From positions 1,178,001 to 1,242,000 of the forward strand of contig NC_021741.1 in NCBI RefSeq assembly GCF_000422085.1: 64,000 bases of DNA, in the 5' to 3' direction. The position numbers and the translations under genes were made by a program. Shown one piece after another: positions 19,108-30,095 of this stretch. The stretch's first letter is position 1, and every line of letters starts with the position of its first letter. The DNA is from Serratia liquefaciens ATCC 27592 (lineage in GTDB: Bacteria > Pseudomonadota > Gammaproteobacteria > Enterobacterales > Enterobacteriaceae). Below the pieces are notes generated by a model. The model did not search any database, was not told the DNA's origin, and worked only from the letters and a program-made list of their open reading frames with translations.

Positions 19108-19770
19108 ATGTTTCACCGTTTAGATTTACACCGTCGTCACGGCTGCCGCCATGACAGCGAAGAAGGGCACGAACATCACCATCGTCGTCGTGGCGGTCGC
19201 CATCATTTTGGCGGCGACCATGGTGAAGAGCATGGCCGGGGAGGGCGCGGCGGTCGTGGCGGCCGTTACCGCATGTTTGAACACGGCGATCTGCGGCTGG
19301 TGCTGCTGGCGCTGGTGGCGCGTAAACCGAGCCACGGTTACGAACTGATCAAGGCGATCGACGAGGCGTCTTCCGGTCTCTATGTGCCAAGCCCAGGGGT
19401 GATTTATCCGACACTGACGCTGCTGGAAGAGCAGGATTTCCTCGAGCCGATCACCAGCGGCAACGGCCGTAAAAGCTATCAGATCACCGAGCTGGGCCAG
19501 AGTGAATTACAAAAACACCAGGCCGTCGTCGATGTGATCCTGGCCCGTTTGGCCGGTGCCGGTCGCGGCCACCATCATCATGGCAATCTGGCGGAAGGCA
19601 TCTCCGACGCCATGAACCGCCTGCGCAGTTTGTTGCGTGGCAATGTGATGCGCGCCGATCTTTCGCCACAGCAGGTCGAACGCATCAATGCGGCGCTGCT
19701 CACCGCGGTGGCGGCAATTGAAAGTGAAATGAACATTGCTCCAACAGATACAGATAAGGAAAACAACTGA
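19108..19770 (+). CDS. PadR-family repressor with His-rich N-terminus (YqjI-like)
   Basis: 220 residues. Residues 1-55 are rich in His, Gly and Arg (HRRHGCRHDSEEGHEHHHRRR, GGRGGRGGR), a likely metal-binding extension. A PadR winged HTH follows (about 57-130: FEHGDLRLVLLALVARKPSHGYELIKAIDEA ... GVIYPTLTLLEEQDFLEP), then a second HHHH patch and a dimerising helix. This layout matches E. coli YqjI, a nickel-responsive repressor of the ferric reductase gene yqjH; no yqjH is nearby here. It overlaps the next gene by 1 nt, so the two are likely translated together. Confidence 0.85.
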   Translation: MFHRLDLHRRHGCRHDSEEGHEHHHRRRGGRHHFGGDHGEEHGRGGRGGRGGRYRMFEHGDLRLVLLALVARKPSHGYELIKAIDEASSGLYVPSPGVIYPTLTLLEEQDFLEPITSGNGRKSYQITELGQSELQKHQAVVDVILARLAGAGRGHHHHGNLAEGISDAMNRLRSLLRGNVMRADLSPQQVERINAALLTAVAAIESEMNIAPTDTDKENN

Positions 19771-20069
19771 TGCCTGGCCACCGTTTCCGCATTACCGTTG
19801 AAGCCCTGAGCGATCGCCAAGGCGAGCCCGTTGAGAAAACGCCACTGAGTTTTGAGGTGGAAAACCACGACGATATTCTTGGCATCGTTGAGCGCATCAA
19901 AGCGCGCGAAGATCTGAACTTTGGCGAGAATAACAGCGCGGCCTTCGCCGTCGGCTTGAAGCTGTTCTCTGAAGTGATGATCGAAAACCGCAAGCACCCG
20001 GTGTTTGCCCCGCTGCGCGAGGCGTTCAAAGAATTTATGGTTGGGCTGAAGAAAGGCCAAAACGTGTAG
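19770..20069 (+). CDS. DUF3861-family protein of unknown function
   Basis: 99 residues, MPGHRFRITVEALSDRQGEPV..., resembling DUF3861 proteins: small, soluble, mixed alpha/beta, with no signal peptide, membrane segment or Cys residues. Its ATG shares a base with the TGA of the PadR-type gene, so it is probably translationally coupled to that regulator and under the same TTAGATATATC boxes. No function is known; a role tied to metal or stress sensing is only context. It converges on kdpE 69 bp away, with no clear terminator between. Confidence 0.8.
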   Translation: MPGHRFRITVEALSDRQGEPVEKTPLSFEVENHDDILGIVERIKAREDLNFGENNSAAFAVGLKLFSEVMIENRKHPVFAPLREAFKEFMVGLKKGQNV

Positions 20070-20138
20070 GGGTGCCACATGCTGCACCCGTTTAATCGAA
20101 TTTTGCATCAGCTTAACCGTATGCTGCGCCGTTTCACC

Positions 20139-20828
20139 TCATGGCATAAAGCGGTAACCGACGCCGGTTTCGGTCAGCAAGTGTTTTGGCCGGGCCGGAT
20201 CGGCCTCCAGTTTTTGCCGCAGATGCCCCATATAAATTCGCAGATAGTGGCTGTGTTCGACGTAGTTCGGTCCCCAGACGTGGCTTAATAGCTGACGCTG
20301 GGTGATTACCTTGCCGGAGTTGGCCAGCAGTTCGGCCAGCAGGCGAAACTCTATCGGTGTCAGATGCAGATCTTCACCCTGGCGCAGTACCCGGCGGTTG
20401 ATCAGATCGACGGTGATTTCGGAAAAGCTGACCAACGGACTTTCCTGTAGGCTGCCTGAATGGCGGCGCAAGGCGACTCGCACGCGGGCCAGCAGTTCGC
20501 CGATGCCAAACGGTTTGCTGAGATAGTCATCCGCCCCGGCGTCCAGCGCGGCAATTTTGTCTTCTTCGGCATTACGCGCCGACAGCACAATCACCGGAAT
20601 GGCGCTCCACTGGCGTAGATCGCGGATATAGTTAAGCCCGTCACCGTCCGGCAACCCTAAATCGAGAATAATCAGATCCGGCTTGCGCGTGCCGGCTTCA
20701 ATCAGCCCGCGCTGCAGCGTTTCGCTTTCAAACACCCGTAGCCCCTCACTTTCGAGCGCGGTACGGACGAAGCGCCGGATCTCTTTCTCATCTTCGACAA
20801 TCAGAATATTGGTTGGCGTGCTGCTCAC
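20139..20828 (-). CDS. kdpE: KdpE, response regulator of the Kdp potassium system
   Basis: OmpR-type response regulator, 229 residues. The receiver domain (about 1-120) has the acidic pair EDE, the phosphorylated Asp in LIILDLGLPDGDG and the Lys in SKPFG. The C-terminal winged helix (about 130-229) contains HLTPIEFRLLAELLANSGKVITQRQLL. The start is a GTG behind AGGGAG. It is the last gene of kdpFABCDE, 18 nt after kdpD. Phosphorylated KdpE activates kdpF from the site at 28415-28438. Confidence 0.97.
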   Translation of the reverse strand: MSSTPTNILIVEDEKEIRRFVRTALESEGLRVFESETLQRGLIEAGTRKPDLIILDLGLPDGDGLNYIRDLRQWSAIPVIVLSARNAEEDKIAALDAGADDYLSKPFGIGELLARVRVALRRHSGSLQESPLVSFSEITVDLINRRVLRQGEDLHLTPIEFRLLAELLANSGKVITQRQLLSHVWGPNYVEHSHYLRIYMGHLRQKLEADPARPKHLLTETGVGYRFMP

Positions 20829-20846
20829 AAGGCTCCCTGGAGTTGG

Positions 20847-23540
20847 TTAGAGATCAAAGGCTTCGCTGTCTATTTCCGGTGGTTTTTCCAGCGGCAGCAC
20901 AAAGCGGAAGCTGGCACCGCCGTTAGCGCCGTTTTCCGCCCAAATGCGGCCGCCGTGCACTTCAATAATGGCACGGCAAATCGCTAACCCCAAACCTACG
21001 CCGGGAATGGCCGACTCTTTATTGCCGCGGGAAAACTTATCGAAGATAAGCTGTTTTTTCCCTTCAGGAATGCCTGGGCCATCGTCCCAGACTTCGACTT
21101 CCAACCAGTCGGGCAGCGTATGGGCGCGAATGCCGATAGTAGCATCGATACCGGCGTATTTATTGGCATTTTCCAACAGGTTAGTGAAAACCCGCTCCAG
21201 CAGGCTGCCGTCGCAGTTGACCAATATCAGCTCCGGCGGCAGCTCAACCTTGATCTGGTGTTGGGTCATCAGCGGTTCCAGCATGTGCAGCGAAGCGCCG
21301 ACGATCTCCTCCAGCGACTGCCACTCTTTTCGCAGATTAAAGCCACCGGATTGAATGCGTGCCATATCCAGCAGGTTGTTCACCAGCCGGGTGGTGCTCA
21401 ATACCTGCTGGCGGATCTGACTGGCCTGCGGAGCATGGTTGGAGCCTTCCGCGGCCAGATCGAGCGTCAGAATTTCCGCCTGGCCGAACAGCACCGTCAG
21501 CGGTGTGCGCAAATCGTGGGACAGCGCCGCCAGCAGCGAGTTGCGCAGCTGCTCCCGCTCGGCGTCCAGTTTGGCTTCCTCGGCGCTGCGCGCCAGATGC
21601 AATCGTTCCAGTGCGCTGGCGATCAGCACCGCAAAGGTTTGCAGCAGCCGCTGTTGTTCCGGCACCATCAGTTGGCGCAGGTTACTGGGTTCGATAGCCA
21701 GCAGGCCGAAGGTTTGTTTCGACGTGGTGAGCGGGAGCAGTTGGTAAGGCACGCCAGGCAAGGTGTCGGTACCGGCGCCGGCCGGCATGCCCTTGTCGAA
21801 ACTCCAACGGGCGATAGCCTCATCCACCGACAGCAGCCCGCCCGTTTCGCCAACCATTTGCTGCAGCTTGCCGTCTTCCTGCGGCAGCAGCAGGACGGTT
21901 TTGGCCTGGAAGCTGCTGGAAAGGAAGTGGCGGCTGGTTTTGGCGATATCTTCGGTGGTCAGCGCCTGGCTGAGCCCACGAGATATTTCATACAGGTGCC
22001 GAGCTCTTTGCTCACGATAACGGGCCACTCGCGCCTGATAACGCACGCCAGCGGTCAGGTTGCCGATGGTGATGCCGACGATCAGCATGACGCCGAAGGT
22101 CAGCAGATACTGCATATCGCTGACGGCAAACGACCATTCAGGCTGGACGAAAAACAGATCAAAGCTGGCGACGTTAATCACCGCCGCCAGTACCGAGGGC
22201 CAACGACCGAAGAACAGCGCGACGATCGCCACCCCGAGCAGATACACCATCACCAGGTTGGCCTGGTCAAAGCCCGGCAACAACCATTGGGAGAGCAGGG
22301 TAATCAGGGCGCAGAGTGCAACGGCCACGGCGCAGCCGCGTAATTGCATGCGCCATTTTTCGGTAAAGTTGCGGCCATCATGTTCTTTCCCCTGCGGTGC
22401 AGGGGTGTCGTTTTCCAGCGCGACGATCACCAGATCGAGATCGGGTCCCAGGCGACCGAGACGATCGGCAAAGCTGCCGCGCAGTTTCCAGCGTTGTTCG
22501 CTGCGGCGGCCGATAATGATTTTGCCCAGGTTATGTTCGCGGGCATAGCGCAACACTGCACGTTCTTCATAAGGTTCAGACAGGGTGGCGGTTTCAGCCC
22601 CCAGCTCCTGCGCCAGCCGCAGCGCCCGCAGGATCGCCCGGCGTTGATTCTCCGGCAAGCGGTGCAGTTTCGGTGTTTCTACATATACCGCGTGCCAGTG
22701 GCAACCCAATCGGGCCGCCAGCCGCGCCGCGATACGCACCAGTTTCTCATTGCCGCTGCTATGCCCCACGCACAGCAAAATGCTGTCGCGAGTGTGCCAT
22801 ACCCGCTCGCGGCCCTGAGTATCGCGAAAGGCGCGCATCTGGTCATCGACCCGGTCGGCGGTGCGGCGCAGCGCCAGTTCGCGCAGCGCGATCAGATTGC
22901 CCTTGCGGAAAAAGTGCTCGATGGCGCGCTCGGCCTGGCCGGGAATGTACACCTTGCCTTCATTTAATCGCTGACGAAGATCGTCTGGCGGCAGGTCAAC
23001 CAGCACCACCTCGGTGGCCTCGTCGAACACGTGATCGGGCACCGTTTCACGTACCCGCACGCCGGTCACGCCGCCGACCACGTCGTTCAGGCTTTCCAGA
23101 TGTTGGACATTGACGGTGGTCAGCACGTCGATACCGGCGTCCAACAGCTCTTCCACATCCTGCCAGCGCTTCGGATGACGCGAACCGTAGGCGTTACTGT
23201 GCGCCAGCTCATCCATCAGGATCAGTGCCGGGTGGCGTGCCAGCGCGGCATCGAGGTCAAATTCCTGCACTAAGCGTCCGCGATGCTGGATGCGTTTTTG
23301 TGCCAGCAGATCCAAGCCATTCAGCAGCGCTGCGGTTTCGCTGCGGCCATGGGTTTCCACCACGCCGACCAGCACGTCCAACCCCTGGCTGCGCAGCCGC
23401 TGGGCTTCCTGCAGCATGGCGTAGGTTTTGCCCACCCCGGCACAGGCGCCGAAGAAAACCTTCAACCGGCCGCGGGGCTTTTCATTGGCCAGCGCCAGCA
23501 GGCTGTCAGGGTCAGGGCGTTGTTGTTCCTCATCCACCAT
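20847..23540 (-). CDS. kdpD: KdpD, potassium/turgor sensor histidine kinase
   Basis: 897 residues from ATG 23540, which has AAGGAA upstream; the frame is open 23 codons further but without support. Order: KdpD N-terminal domain with Walker A GACAGVGKT (residues 31-39), universal-stress-like domain (about 250-375), four membrane helices (about 400-500), GAF-like region, His-kinase domain with the phosphorylated His in ALSHDLRTPLT, and ATPase with NLLENANKYA, DDGPGIP and GVGLGLAI. An ERIC element separates it from kdpC, which may uncouple its expression from the pump. Confidence 0.97.
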   Translation of the reverse strand: MVDEEQQRPDPDSLLALANEKPRGRLKVFFGACAGVGKTYAMLQEAQRLRSQGLDVLVGVVETHGRSETAALLNGLDLLAQKRIQHRGRLVQEFDLDAALARHPALILMDELAHSNAYGSRHPKRWQDVEELLDAGIDVLTTVNVQHLESLNDVVGGVTGVRVRETVPDHVFDEATEVVLVDLPPDDLRQRLNEGKVYIPGQAERAIEHFFRKGNLIALRELALRRTADRVDDQMRAFRDTQGRERVWHTRDSILLCVGHSSGNEKLVRIAARLAARLGCHWHAVYVETPKLHRLPENQRRAILRALRLAQELGAETATLSEPYEERAVLRYAREHNLGKIIIGRRSEQRWKLRGSFADRLGRLGPDLDLVIVALENDTPAPQGKEHDGRNFTEKWRMQLRGCAVAVALCALITLLSQWLLPGFDQANLVMVYLLGVAIVALFFGRWPSVLAAVINVASFDLFFVQPEWSFAVSDMQYLLTFGVMLIVGITIGNLTAGVRYQARVARYREQRARHLYEISRGLSQALTTEDIAKTSRHFLSSSFQAKTVLLLPQEDGKLQQMVGETGGLLSVDEAIARWSFDKGMPAGAGTDTLPGVPYQLLPLTTSKQTFGLLAIEPSNLRQLMVPEQQRLLQTFAVLIASALERLHLARSAEEAKLDAEREQLRNSLLAALSHDLRTPLTVLFGQAEILTLDLAAEGSNHAPQASQIRQQVLSTTRLVNNLLDMARIQSGGFNLRKEWQSLEEIVGASLHMLEPLMTQHQIKVELPPELILVNCDGSLLERVFTNLLENANKYAGIDATIGIRAHTLPDWLEVEVWDDGPGIPEGKKQLIFDKFSRGNKESAIPGVGLGLAICRAIIEVHGGRIWAENGANGGASFRFVLPLEKPPEIDSEAFDL

Positions 23541-23562
23541 CGGAGTTCCTTTTGCAGCAATG

Positions 23563-23685
23563 TACCCGTCATACTGCAAGCTGCTTGGGTGTTGGCTGCC
23601 TTCACTCACCCCAGGAACGATCTTGAGTAAGCTCCTGGGGATTCACTCAGTTACCGCCTACAAGCAACTCGAATTATTTTGGGTA
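23563..23685. repeat. ERIC element between kdpC and kdpD
   Basis: 123 bp, TACCC... to ...GGGTA, with ~25-bp imperfect terminal inverted repeats. The core CACCCCAGGAACGATCTTG and AGTAAGCTCCTGGGGATTCA matches the classic ERIC core (the ERIC1R primer sequence as I remember it). It fills the gap between two operon genes that are close together in E. coli. Confidence 0.9.
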
Positions 23686-23690
23686 TATAT

Positions 23691-23716
23691 ATCGGGTTCG
23701 GCACGCCGAACCCGAT
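23691..23716 (-). other. Long hairpin between kdpC and kdpD
   Basis: ATCGGGTTCGGC-AC-GCCGAACCCGAT, a perfect 12-bp inverted repeat with a 2-nt centre, 25 nt after the kdpC stop. On the minus strand the following bases are ATATATAC, not a T-run, so it may be a partial terminator or an RNA-stability hairpin at the pump/sensor boundary. Confidence 0.7.
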
Positions 23717-23740
23717 ACTTATCCTTTAACACGCAACGGA

Positions 23741-24310
23741 TTATTTCAATGCGTCGAGCGCCAGGTTCAATTTCAGCACGTTTACCACCGACTCGCCCAT
23801 AAAGTTGGGGGTGGCCTGATCGGTGCTTTGATCAATCAGCTTGGCGATTTGCTCCGGCGGTAGTTGGCGCGCCGCCGCAACCCGGGCCAGTTGATATTGC
23901 GCCGCCGCGAGAGAGATCTGCGGATCCAGTCCGCTTCCCGAGGCCGTCAGCAGATCGACCGGGATCGGGCCCTTCATCGCCGGGTTGACCAGACGCAATT
24001 GCGCGGCACGCTCGGCGATGGCTTTATCCAGCGCCGGGTTGGTGGCGGCCAGGTTGCTGCCGGCGGACGCCATCGCATTATAGGCCGAATCGCCGGTGGC
24101 AGAAGGGCGGCCCCAGAAATACTCGGGTTTGGTAAAGTTTTGGCCGATTAACGCGGAGCCGACCACCTTATCGCCCTGATACAGCAGCGAACCATTGGCC
24201 GCGCCGGAAAACAGCAGTTGCGAAAGTCCGGTCGTCAGCAACGGGTAGGCGATACCGGTAATCAACGTCAGCAGAATCAACATCACCAACGAAGGGCGTA
24301 AATAAGACAT
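23741..24310 (-). CDS. kdpC: KdpC, potassium-transporting ATPase subunit C
   Basis: Periplasmic-facing helper subunit with one N-terminal membrane helix (LRPSLVMLILLTLITGIAYPLLTTGL). 189 residues from ATG 24310. ATG 24316 is also in frame but sits 2 nt from GAGAGGAA, while 24310 is 8 nt away. The conserved GSALIGQNFTKPEYFWGRPSAT and VDLLTASGSGLDP are present. It lies 19 nt after kdpB in kdpFABC. Confidence 0.95.
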   Translation of the reverse strand: MSYLRPSLVMLILLTLITGIAYPLLTTGLSQLLFSGAANGSLLYQGDKVVGSALIGQNFTKPEYFWGRPSATGDSAYNAMASAGSNLAATNPALDKAIAERAAQLRLVNPAMKGPIPVDLLTASGSGLDPQISLAAAQYQLARVAAARQLPPEQIAKLIDQSTDQATPNFMGESVVNVLKLNLALDALK

Positions 24311-24329
24311 TTTCATTTCCTCTCAATGA

Positions 24330-26399
<2,070 letters not shown>

Positions 26400-26425
26400 C
26401 ACTTAATCTCTCTCTTTATTTCATT

Positions 26426-26546
26426 CCCTATGGATTTCGAGTTGCAGCTAGGCACCCAACTCGCTCATCCCCAGGCGCTTACTTGAGTAAGTAACTGGGG
26501 TGAGCGAGTGCCAGGTAACAACGCTGCGGCTCGAAAGGCGACGGGA
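26426..26546. repeat. ERIC element between kdpA and kdpB
   Basis: 121 bp. Ends TATGGATTTCGAGTTGCAGC and GCTGCGGCTCGAAAGGCGAC are inverted repeats. The core has CCCCAGGCGCTTACTTGAG and AAGTAACTGGGGTGAGCG, nearly the classic ERIC2 primer sequence. It begins 26 bp upstream of the kdpB start and ends 10 bp after the kdpA stop. Confidence 0.92.
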
Positions 26547-26555
26547 ATGCGCCTG

Positions 26556-28244
26556 TTATTTGGCCAGCCAAAGTTGCAAATGTTCGGCCACCGGTCCCAG
26601 CGCCAGCGCCGGTACGAAGGTCAATGCGCCCACCAGCAGCACGGTGCCGATCAGCAGACCGATAAACAGCGGCCCGTAGGTTGGCAGAGTACCGTTGCCC
26701 GCCGGCTGACGTTTCTTCGCACACAGCGAACCGGCAATGGCCAGCACCGGCAGGATCACCCCAAAGCGGCCGACGAACATGGCGAAGGCCAGCAGCAGGT
26801 TATAGAACGGCGTATTGACGCTCAGGCCGGCAAAGGCGCTACCGTTGTTGTTGGCGGCGGAAGACAGCGCATACAGCACTTCGCTGAAGCCGTGCGCGCC
26901 CGGGTTAAGGATGCCTGCACGACCGGCGTCGGTGGCGATGGCCAGTGCCGTGCCCAACAGCACCAGCGTCGGCGTGACCAGGATCGCCAGAGCGGTCATT
27001 TTCATGTCGTAGACGTCGATCTTTTTGCCCAGGTATTCCGGTGTGCGCCCGATCATCAGCCCGGCAATAAACACCGTCAGCAGGACGAACAACAGCATGC
27101 CGTACAGGCCCGAGCCCACACCGCCAAACACCACTTCGCCAATCTGCATCAGCCACATCGGCACCATGCCGCCCAGCGCGGTGAAGGAGTCATGCATCGC
27201 ATTCACCGCACCGCAGGACGCCGCGGTGGTCACCACCGAGAACAGGCTGGTGGCGAGAATGCCAAAGCGCGACTCCTTGCCTTCCATATTGATGTTGCTG
27301 GCACTGCCCAATTCGCCCAGATGAGGGTTACCCGCCAGTTCGGCGAACATCACCACCACCACGGCAACCACGAAGATCAGCGCCATCGCCCAGATCAGCG
27401 CGTGGCCCTGGCGGTTTTCACCGGCAACCTGACCGAAAGCAAAACACAACGCGCAGGGGATCAGGAAGATCGCCAGCATTTGCACAAAGTTGGTCAGCAC
27501 GGTCGGGTTTTCGAACGGGTGAGCCGAGTTGGCGCCGAAGAAACCGCCGCCATTGGTGCCGAGCATCTTGATCGCTTCCTGAGAGGCCACTGGCCCCATC
27601 GGCAGCGTCTGCTGCGCGCCTTCCAGCGTGTTGATGTGCAGGTAGGGCAGGAAGTTTTGCAGCGTGCCCTGGCTGACGAAGAACAAAGCGATCAACAGCG
27701 AAATCGGCAGCAGCACATACAGCGTCACGCGGAACATATCGATCCAGGCGTTGCCGATAGTGGCGCTGGAACGACGGGTGAAGGCGCGGATCAACGCGAA
27801 GGCCACGGCGATACCGGTCGCGGCGGACAGGAAGTTCTGCACCGCCAGGCCGGCCATTTGGCTGAGATAGCTGAGAGTGCTTTCACCGCTGTAGGCTTGC
27901 CAGTTGGTGTTGGTGACAAAGCTGACCGCGGTATTGAACGCCAGATCCCAGGACAGGCCGGGGAAGCCCTGTGGGTTAAGCGGCAGCGAGCCTTGTGCCA
28001 TCAGCAACGCGAACAGCAGCACCAGACCGAGCAGGTTAAACCACAGGATCGCCAGTGCGTATTGCCACCAGTTCATTTCGGCGGGGGTTGTGCCACAGCA
28101 ACGCCAAATGCCGGCTTCCAGCCGACGCAGCGCCGGCAGCGGCTCTCCTTCAATCAGGCGTGCCAGGAAACCGCCCAACGGTCGCGCCAGCAACAGAAGC
28201 ACCAGCAGGAAGCTGGCAATCAATAAAAAGGCTGAAGCTGCCAT
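26556..28244 (-). CDS. kdpA: KdpA, potassium-channel-like subunit
   Basis: Inner-membrane K+ translocating subunit, 562 residues (E. coli 557) with about ten membrane helices and the four selectivity-filter-like segments, including [53 protein letters not shown] and [14 protein letters not shown]. The start ATG at 28244 shares a base with the kdpF stop. The frame is open 32 codons further upstream, but that region encodes KdpF in another frame. Confidence 0.97.
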   Translation of the reverse strand: MAASAFLLIASFLLVLLLLARPLGGFLARLIEGEPLPALRRLEAGIWRCCGTTPAEMNWWQYALAILWFNLLGLVLLFALLMAQGSLPLNPQGFPGLSWDLAFNTAVSFVTNTNWQAYSGESTLSYLSQMAGLAVQNFLSAATGIAVAFALIRAFTRRSSATIGNAWIDMFRVTLYVLLPISLLIALFFVSQGTLQNFLPYLHINTLEGAQQTLPMGPVASQEAIKMLGTNGGGFFGANSAHPFENPTVLTNFVQMLAIFLIPCALCFAFGQVAGENRQGHALIWAMALIFVVAVVVVMFAELAGNPHLGELGSASNINMEGKESRFGILATSLFSVVTTAASCGAVNAMHDSFTALGGMVPMWLMQIGEVVFGGVGSGLYGMLLFVLLTVFIAGLMIGRTPEYLGKKIDVYDMKMTALAILVTPTLVLLGTALAIATDAGRAGILNPGAHGFSEVLYALSSAANNNGSAFAGLSVNTPFYNLLLAFAMFVGRFGVILPVLAIAGSLCAKKRQPAGNGTLPTYGPLFIGLLIGTVLLVGALTFVPALALGPVAEHLQLWLAK

Positions 28245-28333
28245 CAGAAATCCTCCGCATTGAACAGGGCATAAACCAGATAGCCCAACAGCAGCAGAAC
28301 CAACAGCGCACCACCAATAACGCTGATACTCAC
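28244..28333 (-). CDS. kdpF: KdpF, 29-residue stabilising subunit of the Kdp pump
   Basis: A GTG start at 28333, 5 nt after GGAGGT, encodes 29 residues beginning [16 protein letters not shown] and ending NAEDF: one hydrophobic helix, the same length as KdpF in E. coli and very similar to it. Its TGA overlaps the kdpA ATG. It is the first gene of kdpFABC and stabilises the KdpABC complex in the membrane. Confidence 0.93.
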   Translation of the reverse strand: MSISVIGGALLVLLLLGYLVYALFNAEDF

Positions 28334-28776
28334 GGGACACCTCCAGAGGTGTAGTTTTTGATAGAGCGAGTGTAGGGAGGGCGGTAGAAAGAAGATGAAA
28401 AAATAGCGTTGGCCGGTGTAAAAAAAGTATAAAAATGGCTGAAATTACAGCAGAAAATGGCTTTTTAGCCTCGATTTTGGGGGGCGTAGCGCGATTGGAC
28501 TCCTGTTTGGGGGCGTGAAGATGAAGGTTTGCGTAAACAGGGTATAAATAACCACAATGTAACCAATGATTAGTTAATTATTAACCTTGATGTAACAAAA
28601 TTACGGATTAGGCGAATTATTTGCGATTTTTTGTGCGATTCAGTGGTCGGATGAGTAGTAAACTTTCATCAATTGCGCTAAAATTTTGTCCAGTTACCAA
28701 ATGGTCTTGTTTCTATTGTTTACGCCAGCGCTGTTTCGCAGTAAATCAACGGCCAGGCGTTTTTGAGGAGGTTCGC
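28334..28776. promoter_or_regulatory. kdpF-ybfA divergent control region
   Basis: 443 bp, AT-rich. It contains the KdpE site (28415-28438) with a likely -10 TATTTT on the minus strand at 28400-28405 and, toward ybfA, a strongly AT-rich tract (28540-28620). A plus-strand frame runs through 28621-28776 ahead of ybfA but has no start signal, so I do not call a gene there. Confidence 0.65.
28415..28438 (-). promoter_or_regulatory. KdpE binding site of the kdpFABC promoter
   Basis: On the minus strand: CCATTTTTATACTTTTTTTA then CACC. This is almost the same as the T-rich KdpE footprint upstream of E. coli kdpF (ATTTTTATACTTTTTTTACA) as I recall it. It lies about 80 bp before the kdpF start. Confidence 0.85.
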
Positions 28777-28983
28777 ATGTCTACTTATCACGCTTATTCA
28801 TTGCATCGGATTCTCCTGCGCCGCAGCGCAGTGATCCTGGCAGGTGTGTTGGCTTTACCGGTAATGCTGTTCCGCAGCGACCGCGCCCGTTTTTACAGCT
28901 ATTTGCACCGCGTCTGGTCAAAAACCAGCGATAAGCCGGTCTGGCTGCAACAGGCGGAACTGGCGTCCTGCGATTTCTACTGA
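28777..28983 (+). CDS. ybfA: YbfA, small membrane-associated protein
   Basis: 68 residues from ATG 28777, preceded by GAGGAGG. It has one hydrophobic stretch ([18 protein letters not shown]) followed by the strongly conserved [26 protein letters not shown] and a final DFY. It matches E. coli YbfA, also next to kdp on the divergent side. Function unknown. A terminator follows. Confidence 0.92.
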   Translation: MSTYHAYSLHRILLRRSAVILAGVLALPVMLFRSDRARFYSYLHRVWSKTSDKPVWLQQAELASCDFY

Positions 28984-29000
28984 TCGCAGCTTGCCCAACG

Positions 29001-29031
29001 AAAACCCTCGCTCTCCAGCGGGGGTTTTTTT
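29001..29031 (+). terminator. Terminator after ybfA
   Basis: AAAACCCTCGCT-CTCC-AGCGGGGGTTTT plus further T. The stem contains one G-T pair and starts 18 nt after the ybfA stop. Confidence 0.88.
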
Positions 29032-29126
29032 ATGGCTGCGGTTCGGGCATGGTGTCGATAGCGTTCGTGTCATAGCGCGAATTCTTCTACACTTTTAGTC
29101 ACATCCAACGCTGCGGGAGCCTATCA

Positions 29127-30080
29127 ATGAGTGACAAAATTCCGGTCGGTATCAGCGCTTGCCTGCTTGGCGAGACGGTGCGTTTTGACGGCGGCCATAA
29201 ACGGCTGGCCTTTGCGGTGGAACAACTGGCCCCTTTTGTGCGGTTTGAGCCGATTTGCCCGGAAATGGCCATCGGTTTACCGACCCCGCGCCCGGCGCTG
29301 CGGTTGATCAAAAAACAACATCACGTGGCACTGCGCCACAGCAATGACGATAGCATTGACGTAACCGAGCGGATGCAGCAGTTTTCCGAGCAGCGAATCG
29401 CCGCTTTGCAGCACCTGTGCGGCTACATTGTTTGCGCCAACTCGCCAAGCTGCGGCATGGAGCGGGTCCGTCTGTATGATGAGAACGGTAGCGGCGCGCG
29501 TAAAAGTGGCGTCGGATTGTTCACCGCCGAGCTACTGCGGCAAATGCCCTGGCTGCCGGTGGAGGAGGACGGGCGGCTGAACGACGCCACACTGCGGGAA
29601 AACTTTGTCGAACGCGTTTATGCGCTGTATGAGTTAAACATGCTGTGGCGTAAAGGCCTGAGCCGCGGCGGCCTGATCGCCTTTCACAGTCGCTATAAGC
29701 TGTCGCTGTTGGCGCATTCGCAGCAGGAATACCGGGAGCTTGGGCGTTTTGTGGCGGGCATCGATAAATGGGATTCGCTGGAAGCCTTCACCCTCGAATA
29801 CCGCAGTCGCCTGATGAAACTGCTGGCGCACAAGGCTACCCGTCGTAACCACACCAACGTATTGATGCATGTGCAGGGCTATTTCCGCAATCATCTGAGC
29901 TCCGCGCAGCGCCAGGAACTGGCGCAGTTGATCGATCGTTATCGGCAGGGCGTGCAGCCGTTGTTGGCACCGATAACCCTGCTCAAACATTACATGGCCG
30001 AATACCCCGATCGTTATCTGGCCGACCAACGCTATTTCGAGCCCTATCCCGAGGCGCTGCGCCTGCGTTATGGCCACTGA
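29127..30080 (+). CDS. DUF523 (TudS-like) - DUF1722 (YbgA-like) fusion protein
   Basis: 317 residues in two domains. The N-terminal DUF523 part (about 1-150) has conserved Cys in ISACLLGE, FEPICPEMAIG and CANSPSCGMERV. DUF523 proteins include the [4Fe-4S] 2-thiouracil desulfurase TudS. The C-terminal DUF1722 part (about 185-310) has KYKLSLLAHS-type and NVLMHVQGYF motifs of E. coli YbgA, which also precedes phrB. The next gene, phrB, starts 16 nt later, so they are co-transcribed. Desulfurase activity is inferred from the family, not shown. Confidence 0.85.
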   Translation: MSDKIPVGISACLLGETVRFDGGHKRLAFAVEQLAPFVRFEPICPEMAIGLPTPRPALRLIKKQHHVALRHSNDDSIDVTERMQQFSEQRIAALQHLCGYIVCANSPSCGMERVRLYDENGSGARKSGVGLFTAELLRQMPWLPVEEDGRLNDATLRENFVERVYALYELNMLWRKGLSRGGLIAFHSRYKLSLLAHSQQEYRELGRFVAGIDKWDSLEAFTLEYRSRLMKLLAHKATRRNHTNVLMHVQGYFRNHLSSAQRQELAQLIDRYRQGVQPLLAPITLLKHYMAEYPDRYLADQRYFEPYPEALRLRYGH

Positions 30081-30095
30081 TTGACAAGGAGTTTT

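Noticed and set aside
26508..28226. A 572-codon plus-strand frame opposite kdpA
   Set aside because: It is rich in Gln, His, Arg and Ala, has no similarity to a known fold and mirrors the GC-rich codon use of kdpA; a shadow frame. The same holds for the long frames opposite chiP, kdpD, kdpB and the sucA region.
28621..28776. N-terminal extension of YbfA (frame open from 28621)
   Set aside because: The ATG at 28777 has a GAGGAGG site and matches the conserved protein; the extension has no start signal and lies in AT-rich promoter DNA.
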